Source: Streptomyces viridochromogenes
Lineage (GTDB): Bacteria > Actinomycetota > Actinomycetes > Streptomycetales > Streptomycetaceae
DNA: 64,000 nucleotides
Direction: 5' to 3'
NCBI RefSeq assembly: GCF_001270495.1
Contig: NZ_LGUR01000201.1
Coordinates: 1 to 64,000, forward strand
Of this stretch, positions 31,293-41,319 are shown one piece after another. The translations under genes and the position numbers were made by a program. Under the pieces are notes generated by a model, which saw only the letters and a program-made list of their open reading frames with translations, was not told the DNA's origin and did not search any database. Position 1 is the stretch's first letter. Every line of letters starts with the position of its first letter.

Positions 31293-34232
31293 GTGAGTAC
31301 CGCCGTCACATCCCCCGAGCCGCCCACCACCGACCTGCCGTTCCGTGACCCCGCGCTACCCCTCGCCCGGCGAGTCGACGACCTGATCTCCCGGCTGACG
31401 CTCGACGAGCGCATCGAGCTGCTCTACCAGTACTCATCAGGAGTCCCGCGCCTCGGACTGGCCCCCTTCAAGACCGGTACCGAAGGCCTGCACGGCGTGT
31501 CCTGGCTGGGACCGGCCACCGTGTTCCCGCAGGCGGTAGGCCTGGGAGCGACCTGGGACGAGGAGCTGCTGCACGAGGTCGCCACGGCCGTCGGCACCGA
31601 GGCCCGCGCCTTCCACCAGCGCCCCGTCGCCGACGGCCACCGGCACAGCCTCCAGGTCTGGGCCCCCGTGGTGAACCTGCTGCGCGACCCCCGCTGGGGC
31701 CGCAACGAGGAGGGGTACGCGGAGGATCCGCTGCTCACCGGCCGGCTCTCCGTCAGCTTCTGCCGCGGGCTGGCCGGGGACCACCCGGTCTATCTGCGCA
31801 CCGCACCGCTCCTGAAGCACTTCCTCGCCTACAACAACGAGGACGAGCGCGACATCTCCTCCTCCGTGGTACCGCCCAGGGTGCTGCACGAATACGACCT
31901 CGCCGCCTTCCGCCCGGCGATCGCGTCCGGCGCCGCCACCGGCGTCATGCCGGCCTACAACCTCATCAACGGCCGCCCCTGCCATGTCAGTCCACTGCTC
32001 GAGACCGAGGTACGGCGCTGGGCCGAGCCCACCGGCCACGAGCTGTTCGTCTGCAGTGACGCCGGAGCGGTGACCAACCTCGCCGAATCGGAGCACTACT
32101 TCGACGACCACCCCACCTCCCACGCGGCGGCGGTACGCGCCGGCGTCGACAGCATCACCGAACTGGACGAGGACGGCAGCGTCACCCTCGACCGGCTCCG
32201 CACGGCGGTCGACCGCGGGCTGCTCACCGAGGACGACATCGACCGCGCCGCGCGACGCCACCTGTCGATACGCTTCCGCCTCGGCGAGTTCGATCCGGAC
32301 CTCGACCCCTACGCCGGCATCCGCGACGACGTCGTGGACAGCCCCGCCCACCGGGCGCTCGCCTTGCGCGCCGCCACGGAGTCGGTGGTGCTGCTGAAGA
32401 ACGACGGCGCACTGCCGCTGTCACCGGCCCCCGGCAGGCGCGTCGCGCTCGTCGGTCCGTTGGCGGACGCCCTCTTCGAGGACTGGTACAGCGGCACCAT
32501 GCCGTACCGGATCACCATTGCCACCGGCCTGGAGGCGGCCCTCAAGGAGCGCGGCGTCGAAGCGGTCCGCGCGGAGGGGGTCGACCGGATCACGCTGCGC
32601 GCCGCCTCCACCGGAGGCCTCCTGCGCGTGCCGGCGCTCGACCCCGGCGGGCCCATGGTGGCCGGTGCTCACCCGGACGAGCAGGAAGCGGGCGACAGCG
32701 CCTGCCACGACCTGTTCGACTGGGGTGAAGGTGCGCTGACCCTCCGCAACGCCTGCACGGAACGCTACGTCACCCTCAAGGACGGCGACCTCACTCTCGC
32801 CGCCGACCAGACGCAGCCGAACGGCTGGTTCGTCCACGAGACCTTCCGGCTGGAACCCCAGCCGGACGGCACGGAACTGCTGCGCAACATCAGCAACGGC
32901 CGCTACGCCGCCGTGGACCCCGCCACCGGCCGCGTCACCCTCTCTGCCCAAGCCCCCGAGCAGGCGGAACGCTGGACCCGAACCGTCGTCAGGGACGGAA
33001 TCGCCGAAGCCGTCGCGGCCGCCGCCTCGGCGGACGTCGCCGTGGTCGTCCTCGGAAACGACCCACACATCAACGGCCGCGAGACCGAGGACCGTGCGGG
33101 CATCTCACTGCCGCCCGCGCAGGAGGCCCTGCTGTGCGCCGTCGCCACCGAGCGTCCCGAGTCGGTACTGGTCATGATGAGCAGCTACCCGTACGCCGTC
33201 GACTGGGCGGACGAGCACCTGCCCGCCGTGGTGTGGACCTCCCACGGTGGGCAGGAGACGGGCCGGGCACTCGCCGCGATCCTGCTCGGCGAGGCCGAAC
33301 CCTCCGGACGGCTCCCGCAGACCTGGTACCGCGGCGACGACCCGCTGCCCGGCCGCCTCGACTACGACATCATCAGCGCCGGCTGGACGTACCAGTACCA
33401 CGAGGCCGCACCGCTGTACCCCTTCGGGCACGGCCTGTCCTACACCAGCTTCGCCTACTCCGGCCTGCGGCTGTCCGCCCGGGAAGCGGCGCAGGACGAC
33501 ACCCTGGTCGTGAGTGTCGAGCTCACCAACACCGGGACGCGCACGGGCACCGAGACCGTGCAGCTCTACACCCGCGCGCTCGCCGCCCGCCACCGCGCGC
33601 CCAGGCGCAGACTGACGGACTTCCGCAAGGTCTCCCTCACCCCCGGTGAACGGCGGCGGCTGGAGTTCGACCTGCCGGTCGCGGCCCTGGCTTACTGGTC
33701 CGTCTCGACCGGCGCCTTCGCCGTGGACCCGGGGCCGTACGAGATCCTGATCGGGCACTCGGCCGAAGCCATCGCCCTGACAGCGCCCCTCACCGTGACG
33801 GGGCCGGCGCTCCCTGCCCGCACTCTCCTCGGCGGCCGGCTGGAGGCCGTCGACTTCGACGAGTGCGAGGGCGGCACGCTCGTCGACGCCAGCCGGGAGA
33901 AGGGGGAGGCGGTCACCCCGGCGACCGGTGACATCCACTGCGCACTGCACTACCGCTCAGTCGACCTGGGCAGCCCGGCAGACGGGCCGCGGGTCATCAC
34001 GGCCGAGGTGACGTGCGCGACGGAGGAGGACGCGACCGTCGAGATCTACGCCGACGGCGCCCCCGGTGCCGGCACCTTGCTCGCCGCCCTCCATGTCCCC
34101 GCCGGCACCGACGGCCGGTACGACTGGCGCACGGTCAGCGCACCGATGCCGGCGGAGGTGACCGGGGTGCACGATCTGCGTCTCGTTCTGCGGGGCGGTG
34201 TCCATCTGGCCGCGATCGTCGGCGGGACGTGA
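31293..34232 (+). CDS. Cytoplasmic GH3 beta-glucosidase/xylosidase with inserted and C-terminal accessory domains
   Basis: 979-residue retaining exo-glycosidase. The frame is open from 31080, but the GTG at 31293 is preferred: AAGGGACTTCTCAG precedes it, the operator lies upstream, and MSTAVTSPEPPTTDLPFRDP begins the GH3 domain. There is no signal peptide. Nucleophile Asp in LFVCSDAGAVTN; the (alpha/beta)6 sandwich follows (VGPLADALFEDWYSG, VLGNDPHINGRETEDR). A beta-trefoil-like insert (about 450-560, RNACTERYVTLKDG) sits within the second domain where many GH3 enzymes have PA14. FnIII-like (about 760-840) and CBM6-like (about 850-979) domains end it. It likely finishes imported xyloglucan oligomers. 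Confidence 0.88.
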   Translation: MSTAVTSPEPPTTDLPFRDPALPLARRVDDLISRLTLDERIELLYQYSSGVPRLGLAPFKTGTEGLHGVSWLGPATVFPQAVGLGATWDEELLHEVATAVGTEARAFHQRPVADGHRHSLQVWAPVVNLLRDPRWGRNEEGYAEDPLLTGRLSVSFCRGLAGDHPVYLRTAPLLKHFLAYNNEDERDISSSVVPPRVLHEYDLAAFRPAIASGAATGVMPAYNLINGRPCHVSPLLETEVRRWAEPTGHELFVCSDAGAVTNLAESEHYFDDHPTSHAAAVRAGVDSITELDEDGSVTLDRLRTAVDRGLLTEDDIDRAARRHLSIRFRLGEFDPDLDPYAGIRDDVVDSPAHRALALRAATESVVLLKNDGALPLSPAPGRRVALVGPLADALFEDWYSGTMPYRITIATGLEAALKERGVEAVRAEGVDRITLRAASTGGLLRVPALDPGGPMVAGAHPDEQEAGDSACHDLFDWGEGALTLRNACTERYVTLKDGDLTLAADQTQPNGWFVHETFRLEPQPDGTELLRNISNGRYAAVDPATGRVTLSAQAPEQAERWTRTVVRDGIAEAVAAAASADVAVVVLGNDPHINGRETEDRAGISLPPAQEALLCAVATERPESVLVMMSSYPYAVDWADEHLPAVVWTSHGGQETGRALAAILLGEAEPSGRLPQTWYRGDDPLPGRLDYDIISAGWTYQYHEAAPLYPFGHGLSYTSFAYSGLRLSAREAAQDDTLVVSVELTNTGTRTGTETVQLYTRALAARHRAPRRRLTDFRKVSLTPGERRRLEFDLPVAALAYWSVSTGAFAVDPGPYEILIGHSAEAIALTAPLTVTGPALPARTLLGGRLEAVDFDECEGGTLVDASREKGEAVTPATGDIHCALHYRSVDLGSPADGPRVITAEVTCATEEDATVEIYADGAPGAGTLLAALHVPAGTDGRYDWRTVSAPMPAEVTGVHDLRLVLRGGVHLAAIVGGT

Positions 34233-34313
34233 TGAGGAACGGCGGGACGCGGTAAGGAGCCGTGGGACGCGGCAAGAAGACGGTCCGCCGCCGCTTTCCA
34301 CACTCTCCGACCA

Positions 34314-34344
34314 TTGACGCACGCGGCCCGCGCGGATCTATCCT
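34314..34344 (+). promoter_or_regulatory. Possible promoter of the condensation-domain gene
   Basis: TTGACG (34314-34319) and TATCCT (34339-34344) lie 19 bases apart, about 100 bases before the start codon at 34442. Spacing is slightly long. Confidence 0.35.
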
Positions 34345-34441
34345 CTGCCTGAACAGGGGGCACCCGGGCTCCGGCCGCGGCGTCGTACCGCCGGACGGTG
34401 TGGAGGATCGGGTTCCGTACCGGAGGAGGGCCGGGGCGGGT

Positions 34442-35824
34442 ATGCGACAGACCGCACGCCATGACGTCGTCTTCGTCGCCGGCACCGCCGGAGAGCATGA
34501 ACTGACCTGGTCGCAGCAGGCCCATGAACGCGAAGGATGTCACCCCCATCTCCACGGACCCCGCAACAGGAACGTACGGATGGGGCGGGCACTGGACGGC
34601 CGGCCCGACATGTCCGCGGTGCTGCATGCCTTCGCCGCGGTCATGGCTCACTTCGAGGCGCTGCGCACGCTCTATCCACGTGACGCGGACGGGCACCCGC
34701 GCGCGGTCGTCGTGGCTTCCGGCGTGCTCCAGATCGACGAGTACGCCTCCGACGCCCCGCCGACCTACGACGAGCTGAGCGCCTTCACGCTCCGCCTGGC
34801 CGAGCCCGGATTCGCCCCGGACGACCTGCCGTTGCGGGCCGCCGTCATCACCGTGGACGGCAGACCCCTCCACATCGCGCTGTCCTTGCACCACTTCTCG
34901 GCGGACACGACGAGCGCCCGGATCGCGGCCGAACACATAGCCCGACTGGCCGCCGATCCGGGCGCCGACCTCGGCTCGGGGTGGCAGCCGCGGCAGATCG
35001 CGAGCTTCGAAGCCAGTCCCTCGGGGCGGCGGCACGCCCATCGTGTCGACACCCATGACCGGGCCATGCTCCGTCGGTCCGCCATGCCCGAACTCCAGGC
35101 GCCCCCGGGCCACAGGGCCGCCGTCTACAACTTCGTATGCCTCGACTCCGCGGCGGTCGCCCTCGCGGCAGCCGGTCTTGCGAAGCAGTACCGGACATCC
35201 GCGGCCGCCGTCCTGCAAGCCGCATACGCGTGCACGCTCGCCGAGCAACTCGGCATCGGCACCTGCGTGTTCAACACCGTGATGCCCAACCGGCAAACCA
35301 CCTTCGCCCGCGAGGCGGTGGCCCATATCGCCGGCAGGGCCCTCGTCCCGGTCGACACGTCCCTGGGCAGCGACCGGTTCCCGGCGCTGTGCCGAGCCGT
35401 CGACGCGGCACTCGTCAGATCCTCCTCCGTCAGCCTGCGAGAGCCCGACCGCTACGCCAGATCCCTGGACGAGGTCTCCGCCGAACTGGGCCGCTCCGCA
35501 CACAACCCGTACGTGGTCAACATCCGCCCCATAGCGCCCCGCACGCTGATCCGGGCTCGCGCGGACAGGGCACCGCAGGACCTCGACCGAGCCATGGCAT
35601 CCAGCCGTTACCGACGATTCCCCAAACCCGTCGACGCGTACTCCGGAAACCTCTCCTTCGATGTGTGGGGCATGTCCGAGACGGCCGGAATCAGTCTCGG
35701 GACGGATGCGACGTCGTTCGACGCGAGGGATCTCGAACAGATACTGCGGTCCTTCGAGAGCCGGCTGGTCGGAGCCGCGATCGGCGGTCACGCCGCAAGG
35801 AGCGGCTCCTTCGCCGGCGCATAG
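34442..35824 (+). CDS. Stand-alone condensation-domain protein
   Basis: 460-residue protein of the NRPS condensation/CoA-acyltransferase superfamily. The ATG at 34442 follows GGAGGAGGG with somewhat long spacing. The active-site motif HHxxxDxxS is clear (SLHHFSADTTS, about residues 143-153), followed by later signature segments FNTVMPNRQ and NPYVVNIRPIAP. No adenylation or carrier domain is present or nearby, so it is orphan in this window. Such proteins form amide or ester bonds between carrier-bound acyl groups and nucleophiles. It lies between GH3 and decayed genes and may belong to an older, unrelated gene set. Confidence 0.75.
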   Translation: MRQTARHDVVFVAGTAGEHELTWSQQAHEREGCHPHLHGPRNRNVRMGRALDGRPDMSAVLHAFAAVMAHFEALRTLYPRDADGHPRAVVVASGVLQIDEYASDAPPTYDELSAFTLRLAEPGFAPDDLPLRAAVITVDGRPLHIALSLHHFSADTTSARIAAEHIARLAADPGADLGSGWQPRQIASFEASPSGRRHAHRVDTHDRAMLRRSAMPELQAPPGHRAAVYNFVCLDSAAVALAAAGLAKQYRTSAAAVLQAAYACTLAEQLGIGTCVFNTVMPNRQTTFAREAVAHIAGRALVPVDTSLGSDRFPALCRAVDAALVRSSSVSLREPDRYARSLDEVSAELGRSAHNPYVVNIRPIAPRTLIRARADRAPQDLDRAMASSRYRRFPKPVDAYSGNLSFDVWGMSETAGISLGTDATSFDARDLEQILRSFESRLVGAAIGGHAARSGSFAGA

Positions 35825-36085
35825 GGCGCGGCGGAGCGCGGATGGTCGGCGTCGAGATCACTCACGACGCCGGGTGTGCTGACTGATGCGAGCGGCCTGC
35901 CTCTCTGACGGAGCATTTGGTGCAGTTTTCCGGGCAACGGTGCCGCCGTCGGTGCAACGCGTCCCACTTTCGGATGGTCGGAGTCCGGCCTGTCGGCGGG
36001 GGTAGTCCCGCTGGTCGGGGGAGTGAGCGGCTTCGGGCGCCGCGATGGGATGGATGTGCAGGTCAAGGCCGAGAGGAGCGGGAGA

Positions 36086-36335
36086 ATGAGTACAGTCGGG
36101 CCCAAGACGGGACCTGCGTTGGCGAGAGCCCTGGCAGTAGTCTCCGGCACGGTGCCTGCCGCCGTGGCCGCCGACACCCGGGGCGTACGGGCGGACATCC
36201 GCGCCGATGTGAACCGGGACGGGGCGGTCGACGTCACCGGGGATTCCGATGTCGCGGGCAAGGCGGCGTGGAACAGCGGGCGAGGTGCGATCTTCCTGCC
36301 CAACCTCGGTGACACGCACCGGCGTTGCAAGACCA
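36086..36335 (+). pseudogene. N-terminal remnant of a secreted protein-arginine-deiminase-like protein
   Basis: ATG at 36086 with GAGGAGCGGGAG upstream, a signal-like stretch (LARALAVVSGTVPAAVAA), then VRADIRADVNRDGAVDVTGD and GRGAIFLPNLGD with THRRC. This resembles the first domain of Streptomyces PAD-family proteins (DVNRDG...VDVTG...GAIxLPNLDD...RRC). After about residue 80 the similarity stops and the sequence joins a glycosyltransferase remnant. The catalytic domain is absent. Confidence 0.6.
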
Positions 36336-36349
36336 GGACGCCGGACGGC

Positions 36350-37760
36350 CGCCGGCTGTCCCATTCGCCAAGGTGGCGGCCGTCCACCCGGACTGGAGTC
36401 GGCGGATCTACGGACGCGGCCGGGAGCGGCACCGGCTGCGTCACGGCATCGAGGAACTCGGCCTGTACAACAACGTCTTCCTCATGGGCGTTCGCACTCC
36501 CATGCACCCCGAGTGGGCCAAGGGCGCCCTCGCCGTGGTGTCCAGCAGCAGTGAACCATCCGGCATGTCCGTCGTGGGGGCCATGAGCTGCGGGCTCCCG
36601 GTCGTGAGCGCCGACTGCGACCACGCGCCCCGCGAGATCATCACGCATGGCCAGGACGGTCTCATGGTCCCGGACGACGGCCCGGTCGAGGACGCGCTCG
36701 CCGACGCGCTGTGCCGTCTGATCGAGAACGACGCCGAGCGCAGGCGGATGGCCGCGGCGGCCCGGCGGAGCGCCGAGCGCTTCCGGCCTGAGCACATCGC
36801 CGCGCAGTACGAGGCCCTGTTCACCCGCCCTTCGGCCCGGGCGCGGCAGCCGGTCGACGTCGAAGCCCACGGCCGGTCCACGGCTGCGAAGTCGGCTGCT
36901 GGGCCTGACAGTTGCCCGAGTCGGTCAGCCGGTCACGGTCGGCTGCAGGGTGCTTCCGGGAGGCTCGCTCGCCTTCCAGCTGCCCGAGGGGCGACCGGCG
37001 CCCGCCGGCTGGAAGCTGGTCCTGCACCCCCGTACCGATACCTTCGCCGCGACTCCCCAACTGCCGCTTGAACAACCCGACACGGGCGGCGACGGCCGCG
37101 TGCGTGCCGTCCTCGACACACGTCACCGGGAACTCGCCGAGGGCGACTTCGACGTACTCCTCCAACGCGCCGGCGGCAGCCGGTGACGACCGGTCCGGGC
37201 AGGGCTCATCGAGACCGCGCGCCTCCTGGATCCCGCAGCCCTCCGGCCGGCGGACGAGGGAGCGCGGACATGGATCCCGTACGCCACCGAGGACGGGCGT
37301 CTCGCTGCGCGCGCCTGGCTCCGGCCCGCGCATGCGGAGGTCACGTCCGTCGAAGTCGGCGACGAGGCGATCCGGTTGAGGGGCTCGCTCCATGGAAGGA
37401 GGGCATGGGCGCACCGCTATCGCTTCGTGGCCCGCCTCCGGGCGGACGGCGGGCACCTCATCGACGCCCCTTGCCCTGTCGATCCGTACGGCGATTTCCA
37501 CGTCACTCTGCCGGTCGACGTGGTGGCGGACCTCCACCCCGGAGGAGCTGTGGGACCTGCGCCTGAGCGCGTACGGCGGGCCGGAGATCCGCCTGGCGAT
37601 GGTGACCGGGGACCTCGCCGACCGTCAGGACGTGAGGGTGTTCCCCGTCGTCCGGAGCGTGGGCCCCGGCGGCGGGCTGTCGCTGCGGCCCCAGCTGACA
37701 CGTGATCACGACTTGGCGCTGCGCACCGCCGATGGGCGGGGCGGTGCTGCGGAGGCGTAG
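36350..37760 (+). pseudogene. C-terminal remnant of a GT4 glycosyltransferase with extra C-terminal domain
   Basis: From about 36355 one frame reads FAKVAAVHPDWSRRIYGRGR, ELGLYNNVFLMGV, SSSEPSGMSVVGAMSCGLPV, DCDHAPREIITHGQDGLMVP: the donor-binding half of a GT4 retaining glycosyltransferase, with the ExxGMxxxEAMxCGxPVV motif altered (Glu replaced at two places). From 36900, shifted frames continue the poorly characterised C-terminal domain of this family (WKLVLHPRTDTFA; TWIPYATEDGRLAARAWLRP; ELWDLRLSAYGG; RQDVRVFPVV). The N-terminal half is missing and at least two frameshifts are needed. Probably formerly a cell-envelope glycan gene. Confidence 0.7.
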
Positions 37761-37797
37761 GAGATCACGCGGCCGCAGCGCTCGCATGTCCCGAGGA

Positions 37798-40029
37798 TCA
37801 GAGGGCCGTGAAGGTCCACATCAGGTTGGTGCTGCTGCCGTCGGCCCACTGCTTGGTGATGGAGCCCGAGGAGACGTTGCCGCCGCCGTCGAGGACCAGG
37901 TCGGTGGTGCGGTTGGCGATCGAGTAGCTGTCGCCGCCGCGGTGGGTGATCTTCCACTGCTGGTTGGTGCCGCCGTTCCAGGCGGCCTGTCGGGCCGGAG
38001 AGCCGTTGTCGGTGGCGCCCCAGCCGTCGGCGACCATGCCGTTCGTGCGGTTGACCAGCCGGTAGTAGCCGCCTGAGACCGGCTCCACGTGCCACTGCAG
38101 GTTGTTGCTGCCGTCCCAGGTCCACTGCTTGAGGTTGGACCCGGAGGCGACGTTGCCGCCGCTGTCCAGGGCGAGGCCGTTGGTGACGTTGCTGATCCGG
38201 AAGTACGTCGCCGGGTTGAACTGGACCCTCAGCGAGGTGATCCGGTCGTTGTTGCCGGTGACCCTGAGGTCGGGGTTGTCGGCGGTGAAGGTCCACGCGG
38301 TTCCGGTGAAGTTGTCTCCGGAGCAGCCGATCACCTGGCAGCCGGGGGCCGGCCGGAGGGAGGAGAGGGTGGCCGCGCCCAGTCCGAGCGCGGTCAGGTC
38401 GGCCGCGGTGTGGTCGCCGAGGGGGAGCAGGGCGTAGTCGCCGGTGTAGTTGACGTCCTTGAAGCCGATGGCGCCGGCGAGCGGCCGCAGGCCCGGGATC
38501 GTGCCGGAGAACGAGAGCTTCAGGACGTAGGCGTTCGCGCTGTAGGGCGCCGAGGACGGCAGGGTGACCGTGAGGCCGGAGGAGTTCTGGGCCGGCGCGG
38601 GCAGATCGATGTAGGTGCCGGCGGTGGAGCCGAGGAGCTTGATCGAGGTCAGCGACGAGAGGTTGATCCGGTCCGAGCCGAGGGTCTTGATCGTCAGTGA
38701 GCTGCCCGGCCAGCCCAGGATGGTGGCGTACAGGACATTGTCGGCCTTGTTGCGGGTGAAGCGGATGTCCTGTGCCGTGCCGGCATGCGGGGTGGTGAAG
38801 GAGCCGCCGCCCATCTTCGTCGGGCCCTCGCCGTACGCCGTCCAGGCGCGGGTCGCGTACAACGACTCGCCGAAGCGCTTCAGGTGGTCCCCGATGCCCA
38901 GCAGGATGTCCTTCTGCGCCTGCGGGATGGTGCCGTCGGCCATCGGCGCGATGTTCAGCAGCACGTTGCCGTTCTTGCTGACCCGGTCGATGAACGAGTG
39001 CAGCATCTGCTGGATCGTGTAGTAGCCGATGCCCTGGGTGTAGCACCAACTGCTGCTGGAGATGCTGTCGTCGGTCAGCCAGTACGGGGTGGTGATGTCG
39101 GCCGGCCCGCCCCGCTCGAAGTCGAAGACCTCGCCCTTGCCGTGCATGCCGTCCTTGTACGTGGTGACGACCTCGCGGCCCCAGCTGTTCGCCTGGTTGT
39201 AGTAGTACGCCAGGAAGTTGAGGCGCTGTTGCTCGTCGACGGCGCTCAGGTTGAAGTCCTGCCACAGGATGTCCGGCTGGGCGCGGTCGACGACCTCCTT
39301 GAGCTTGTCGAACCAGAGCTGGTTCTCCGCGGTCGAACCCAGCTGCCCGTAGAGCTTCTTGAGGCTCGGGTCCGTCTGGGCGGGGACGTACTCGTAGAAG
39401 CCGGTGAAGTTGTACGCGTGATGCATGGCCACCAGCAGCTTGAGGCCCTTCGCACGGATGGCCGTGGAGAAGAGCTTCAGCAGGTCCAGCCCCGGGCCCT
39501 TCTTCACCGAGTTCCACTCGTTGACCTGGCTGTCCCACATCGAGAAGCCGTCGTGGTGCTCGGCGACCGGGCCGGCGAACCTGGCGCCGGCGTCGACGAA
39601 CAGCTGCACCCACTCGTCGGGGTCGAACTTCCCGCCGGCCGACTTCAGCTTCGGCGCGAACATCACGAAGTTACCCGCCAGGTCCTGAGCACCGTTGATG
39701 AAGCTGTGGTACGGCCACGCCGACGGCTGGCCGTAGGTCGCGATGTGGTGCTGGTTGGCGCCGTCTCCGGCCCGGTACATGTTGCGCGGGTACCACTCGT
39801 TGCCGAAGGCGGGAACGCTGAAGACGCCCCAGTGGAAGTAGATGCCGAACTTCGCGTCCTGGAACCACTCCGGGGCCGGCGGGTGCTGGTCGACCGAGTC
39901 CCAGTCCGGTGTGTACGTGCTGGGCGCCGCCTGGGCGACGTTCGCGCCGAAGAGACCTCCGGCAACGGCGGCCGCGGCAACGCAGGTTGCGCCGGCCAGG
40001 AAGTGGCGTCTGTTGATCGAACTCGACAT
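37798..40029 (-). CDS. Secreted GH29 alpha-L-fucosidase with C-terminal CBM13
   Basis: Retaining fucosidase, 743 residues. The ATG at 40029 starts a Tat signal (INRRHFLAGATCVAA, cleavage near VAQAAP). The barrel shows AKFGIYFHWGVFSVPAFGNEWY, AEHHDGFSMWDS, AMHHAYNF and the nucleophile Asp in DILWQDFNL; NVLLNIAPMADG and the C-terminal beta domain follow. From about residue 600 there is a ricin-type trefoil with NGLALDSGG, NGMVADGWG and TDLVLDGGG repeats ending in NLMWTFTAL. It would remove L-fucose from fucogalactoxyloglucan. A broken aldo-keto reductase and a GntR regulator follow on the opposite strand, fitting a former fucose-use module. Confidence 0.92.
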   Translation of the reverse strand: MSSSINRRHFLAGATCVAAAAVAGGLFGANVAQAAPSTYTPDWDSVDQHPPAPEWFQDAKFGIYFHWGVFSVPAFGNEWYPRNMYRAGDGANQHHIATYGQPSAWPYHSFINGAQDLAGNFVMFAPKLKSAGGKFDPDEWVQLFVDAGARFAGPVAEHHDGFSMWDSQVNEWNSVKKGPGLDLLKLFSTAIRAKGLKLLVAMHHAYNFTGFYEYVPAQTDPSLKKLYGQLGSTAENQLWFDKLKEVVDRAQPDILWQDFNLSAVDEQQRLNFLAYYYNQANSWGREVVTTYKDGMHGKGEVFDFERGGPADITTPYWLTDDSISSSSWCYTQGIGYYTIQQMLHSFIDRVSKNGNVLLNIAPMADGTIPQAQKDILLGIGDHLKRFGESLYATRAWTAYGEGPTKMGGGSFTTPHAGTAQDIRFTRNKADNVLYATILGWPGSSLTIKTLGSDRINLSSLTSIKLLGSTAGTYIDLPAPAQNSSGLTVTLPSSAPYSANAYVLKLSFSGTIPGLRPLAGAIGFKDVNYTGDYALLPLGDHTAADLTALGLGAATLSSLRPAPGCQVIGCSGDNFTGTAWTFTADNPDLRVTGNNDRITSLRVQFNPATYFRISNVTNGLALDSGGNVASGSNLKQWTWDGSNNLQWHVEPVSGGYYRLVNRTNGMVADGWGATDNGSPARQAAWNGGTNQQWKITHRGGDSYSIANRTTDLVLDGGGNVSSGSITKQWADGSSTNLMWTFTAL

Positions 40030-40264
40030 GGAGACATCCCTGATGCAGGAGGGGACAGGGGAATGCAGGGCGCCGCTTGTTACGCATGAAGGTCCGCCAT
40101 GTCTCCGTGGGATGTCAACTGGCGTACAGGGATGAAAAGCCTTCTGTGGCCTGGTAATTGACTCCACTTGCACATTTTCTGGTGGAATTGAGACCATCGA
40201 AACATGGCATGTCTGTCGAGGTCTCGTGGCCGATTGGGACCGTCCATCGGCGATGATTGATGGG

Positions 40265-41319
40265 ATGAATCTCGCGCCTTCGCGGTGTTCGGTATTGGTC
40301 CCGGACTGGCTGTGGGCTGGAGCCCACCTCACCCGACGACATCCTCGGCCACGCCGCCGTCCGCAAGGCCGGATCGGCAACCTCTACCGCGTCACCCCGG
40401 TCGACGACGCAGCAGCCGCCGTGGACGCGGCCTGGGAAGCCGGCCTGCGGTACTTCGACACCGCACCGCACTGCGGCCTCGGCCTCTCCGAACGCCGTCT
40501 GGGTGCCGCCCTGCGAGGCCGCCCGCGCGACGAGTACGTGATCTCCTCCCAGGTGGGCAGGCTGCTCGTGCCCAACGAGGAGCCGCGCGGCGTCGACACC
40601 GAGGGCTTCGTCGTACGGGACGACCTGCGCCGGCAGTGGGACTTCAGCCGGGACGGCGTGCTCCGCTCCATCGAGGACACGCTGGAGCGCACCGGCCTGG
40701 ACCGCCTCGACGTCGTCTACCTGCACGATCCGGACGACCACTGGCCGGCAGGCCGCCGAGGAGGCCATGCCCACCTCGCCGAGCTGTCGGACCAGGGTGT
40801 GATCGGCGCGATCGGAGCCGGCATGAACCAGTCGGCGATGCTCGCCCGCTTCCTGCGCGAGACGGCCGCCGACGTGGCGATGCCGGCCGGCGCTGCACAC
40901 TCCTGGACCAGTCGGCGCTGGACGACGTCCTGCCCGCCGCACGAGAACTGGGCAAGAGCGTGGTGGCGGTGGGGGTCTTCAACTCGGGACTGCTCTCCCG
41001 GGACCGGCCCGCCGAGGGCATGAAGTACGACTACCGCGACGCACCGCCAGCCCTGGTCGACCGCGCTCGGGCGATCGCCGAGGTCTGCGAGGCGCACGGG
41101 ACCACCCTGCCCGCCGCCGCGATCGCCTTCCCGTACACGCACCCCAGTATCATCAACGTCACCCTCGGCATGCGGACTGCGGAACAGGTCGGACGAAACG
41201 TGCAACTCCATGATCAGCGCGTCCCTCACGGCCTCTGGGACGATCTTCGCGCTCAGGGGTTGATCCGGTCGGACGTGCTCGCGGGGCACGGTGGGGGGAG
41301 GGATGCGCGGTGTCTCTGA
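40265..41319 (+). pseudogene. Frameshifted aldo-keto reductase (L-fucose/D-threo-aldose dehydrogenase-like)
   Basis: One frame gives IGNLYRVT...AAWEAGLRYFDTAPHCGLGLSERRLGAALRG, YVISSQVGRLLVPNE, SIEDTLERTGLDRLDVVYLHDPDDH: an AKR barrel with catalytic Asp and part of the tetrad (the usual Tyr after APH is Cys). Near 40895-40910 (GATGCCGGCCGGCGCTGCAC) a base is missing; the rest, LDQSALDDVLPAARELGKSV to GVFNSGLLS and SIINVTLGMRTAEQV, is in another frame. The N-terminus before IGNLYR is also scrambled. Family members oxidise L-fucose or related aldoses. It overlaps the GntR start by 10 bases, so they were an operon. Confidence 0.75.

Noticed and set aside
40140..40200. GntR operator between GH29 and the aldo-keto reductase
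   Set aside because: A weak inverted repeat (TCCAC...GTGGA with uneven arms) is present, but not distinctive enough to call.
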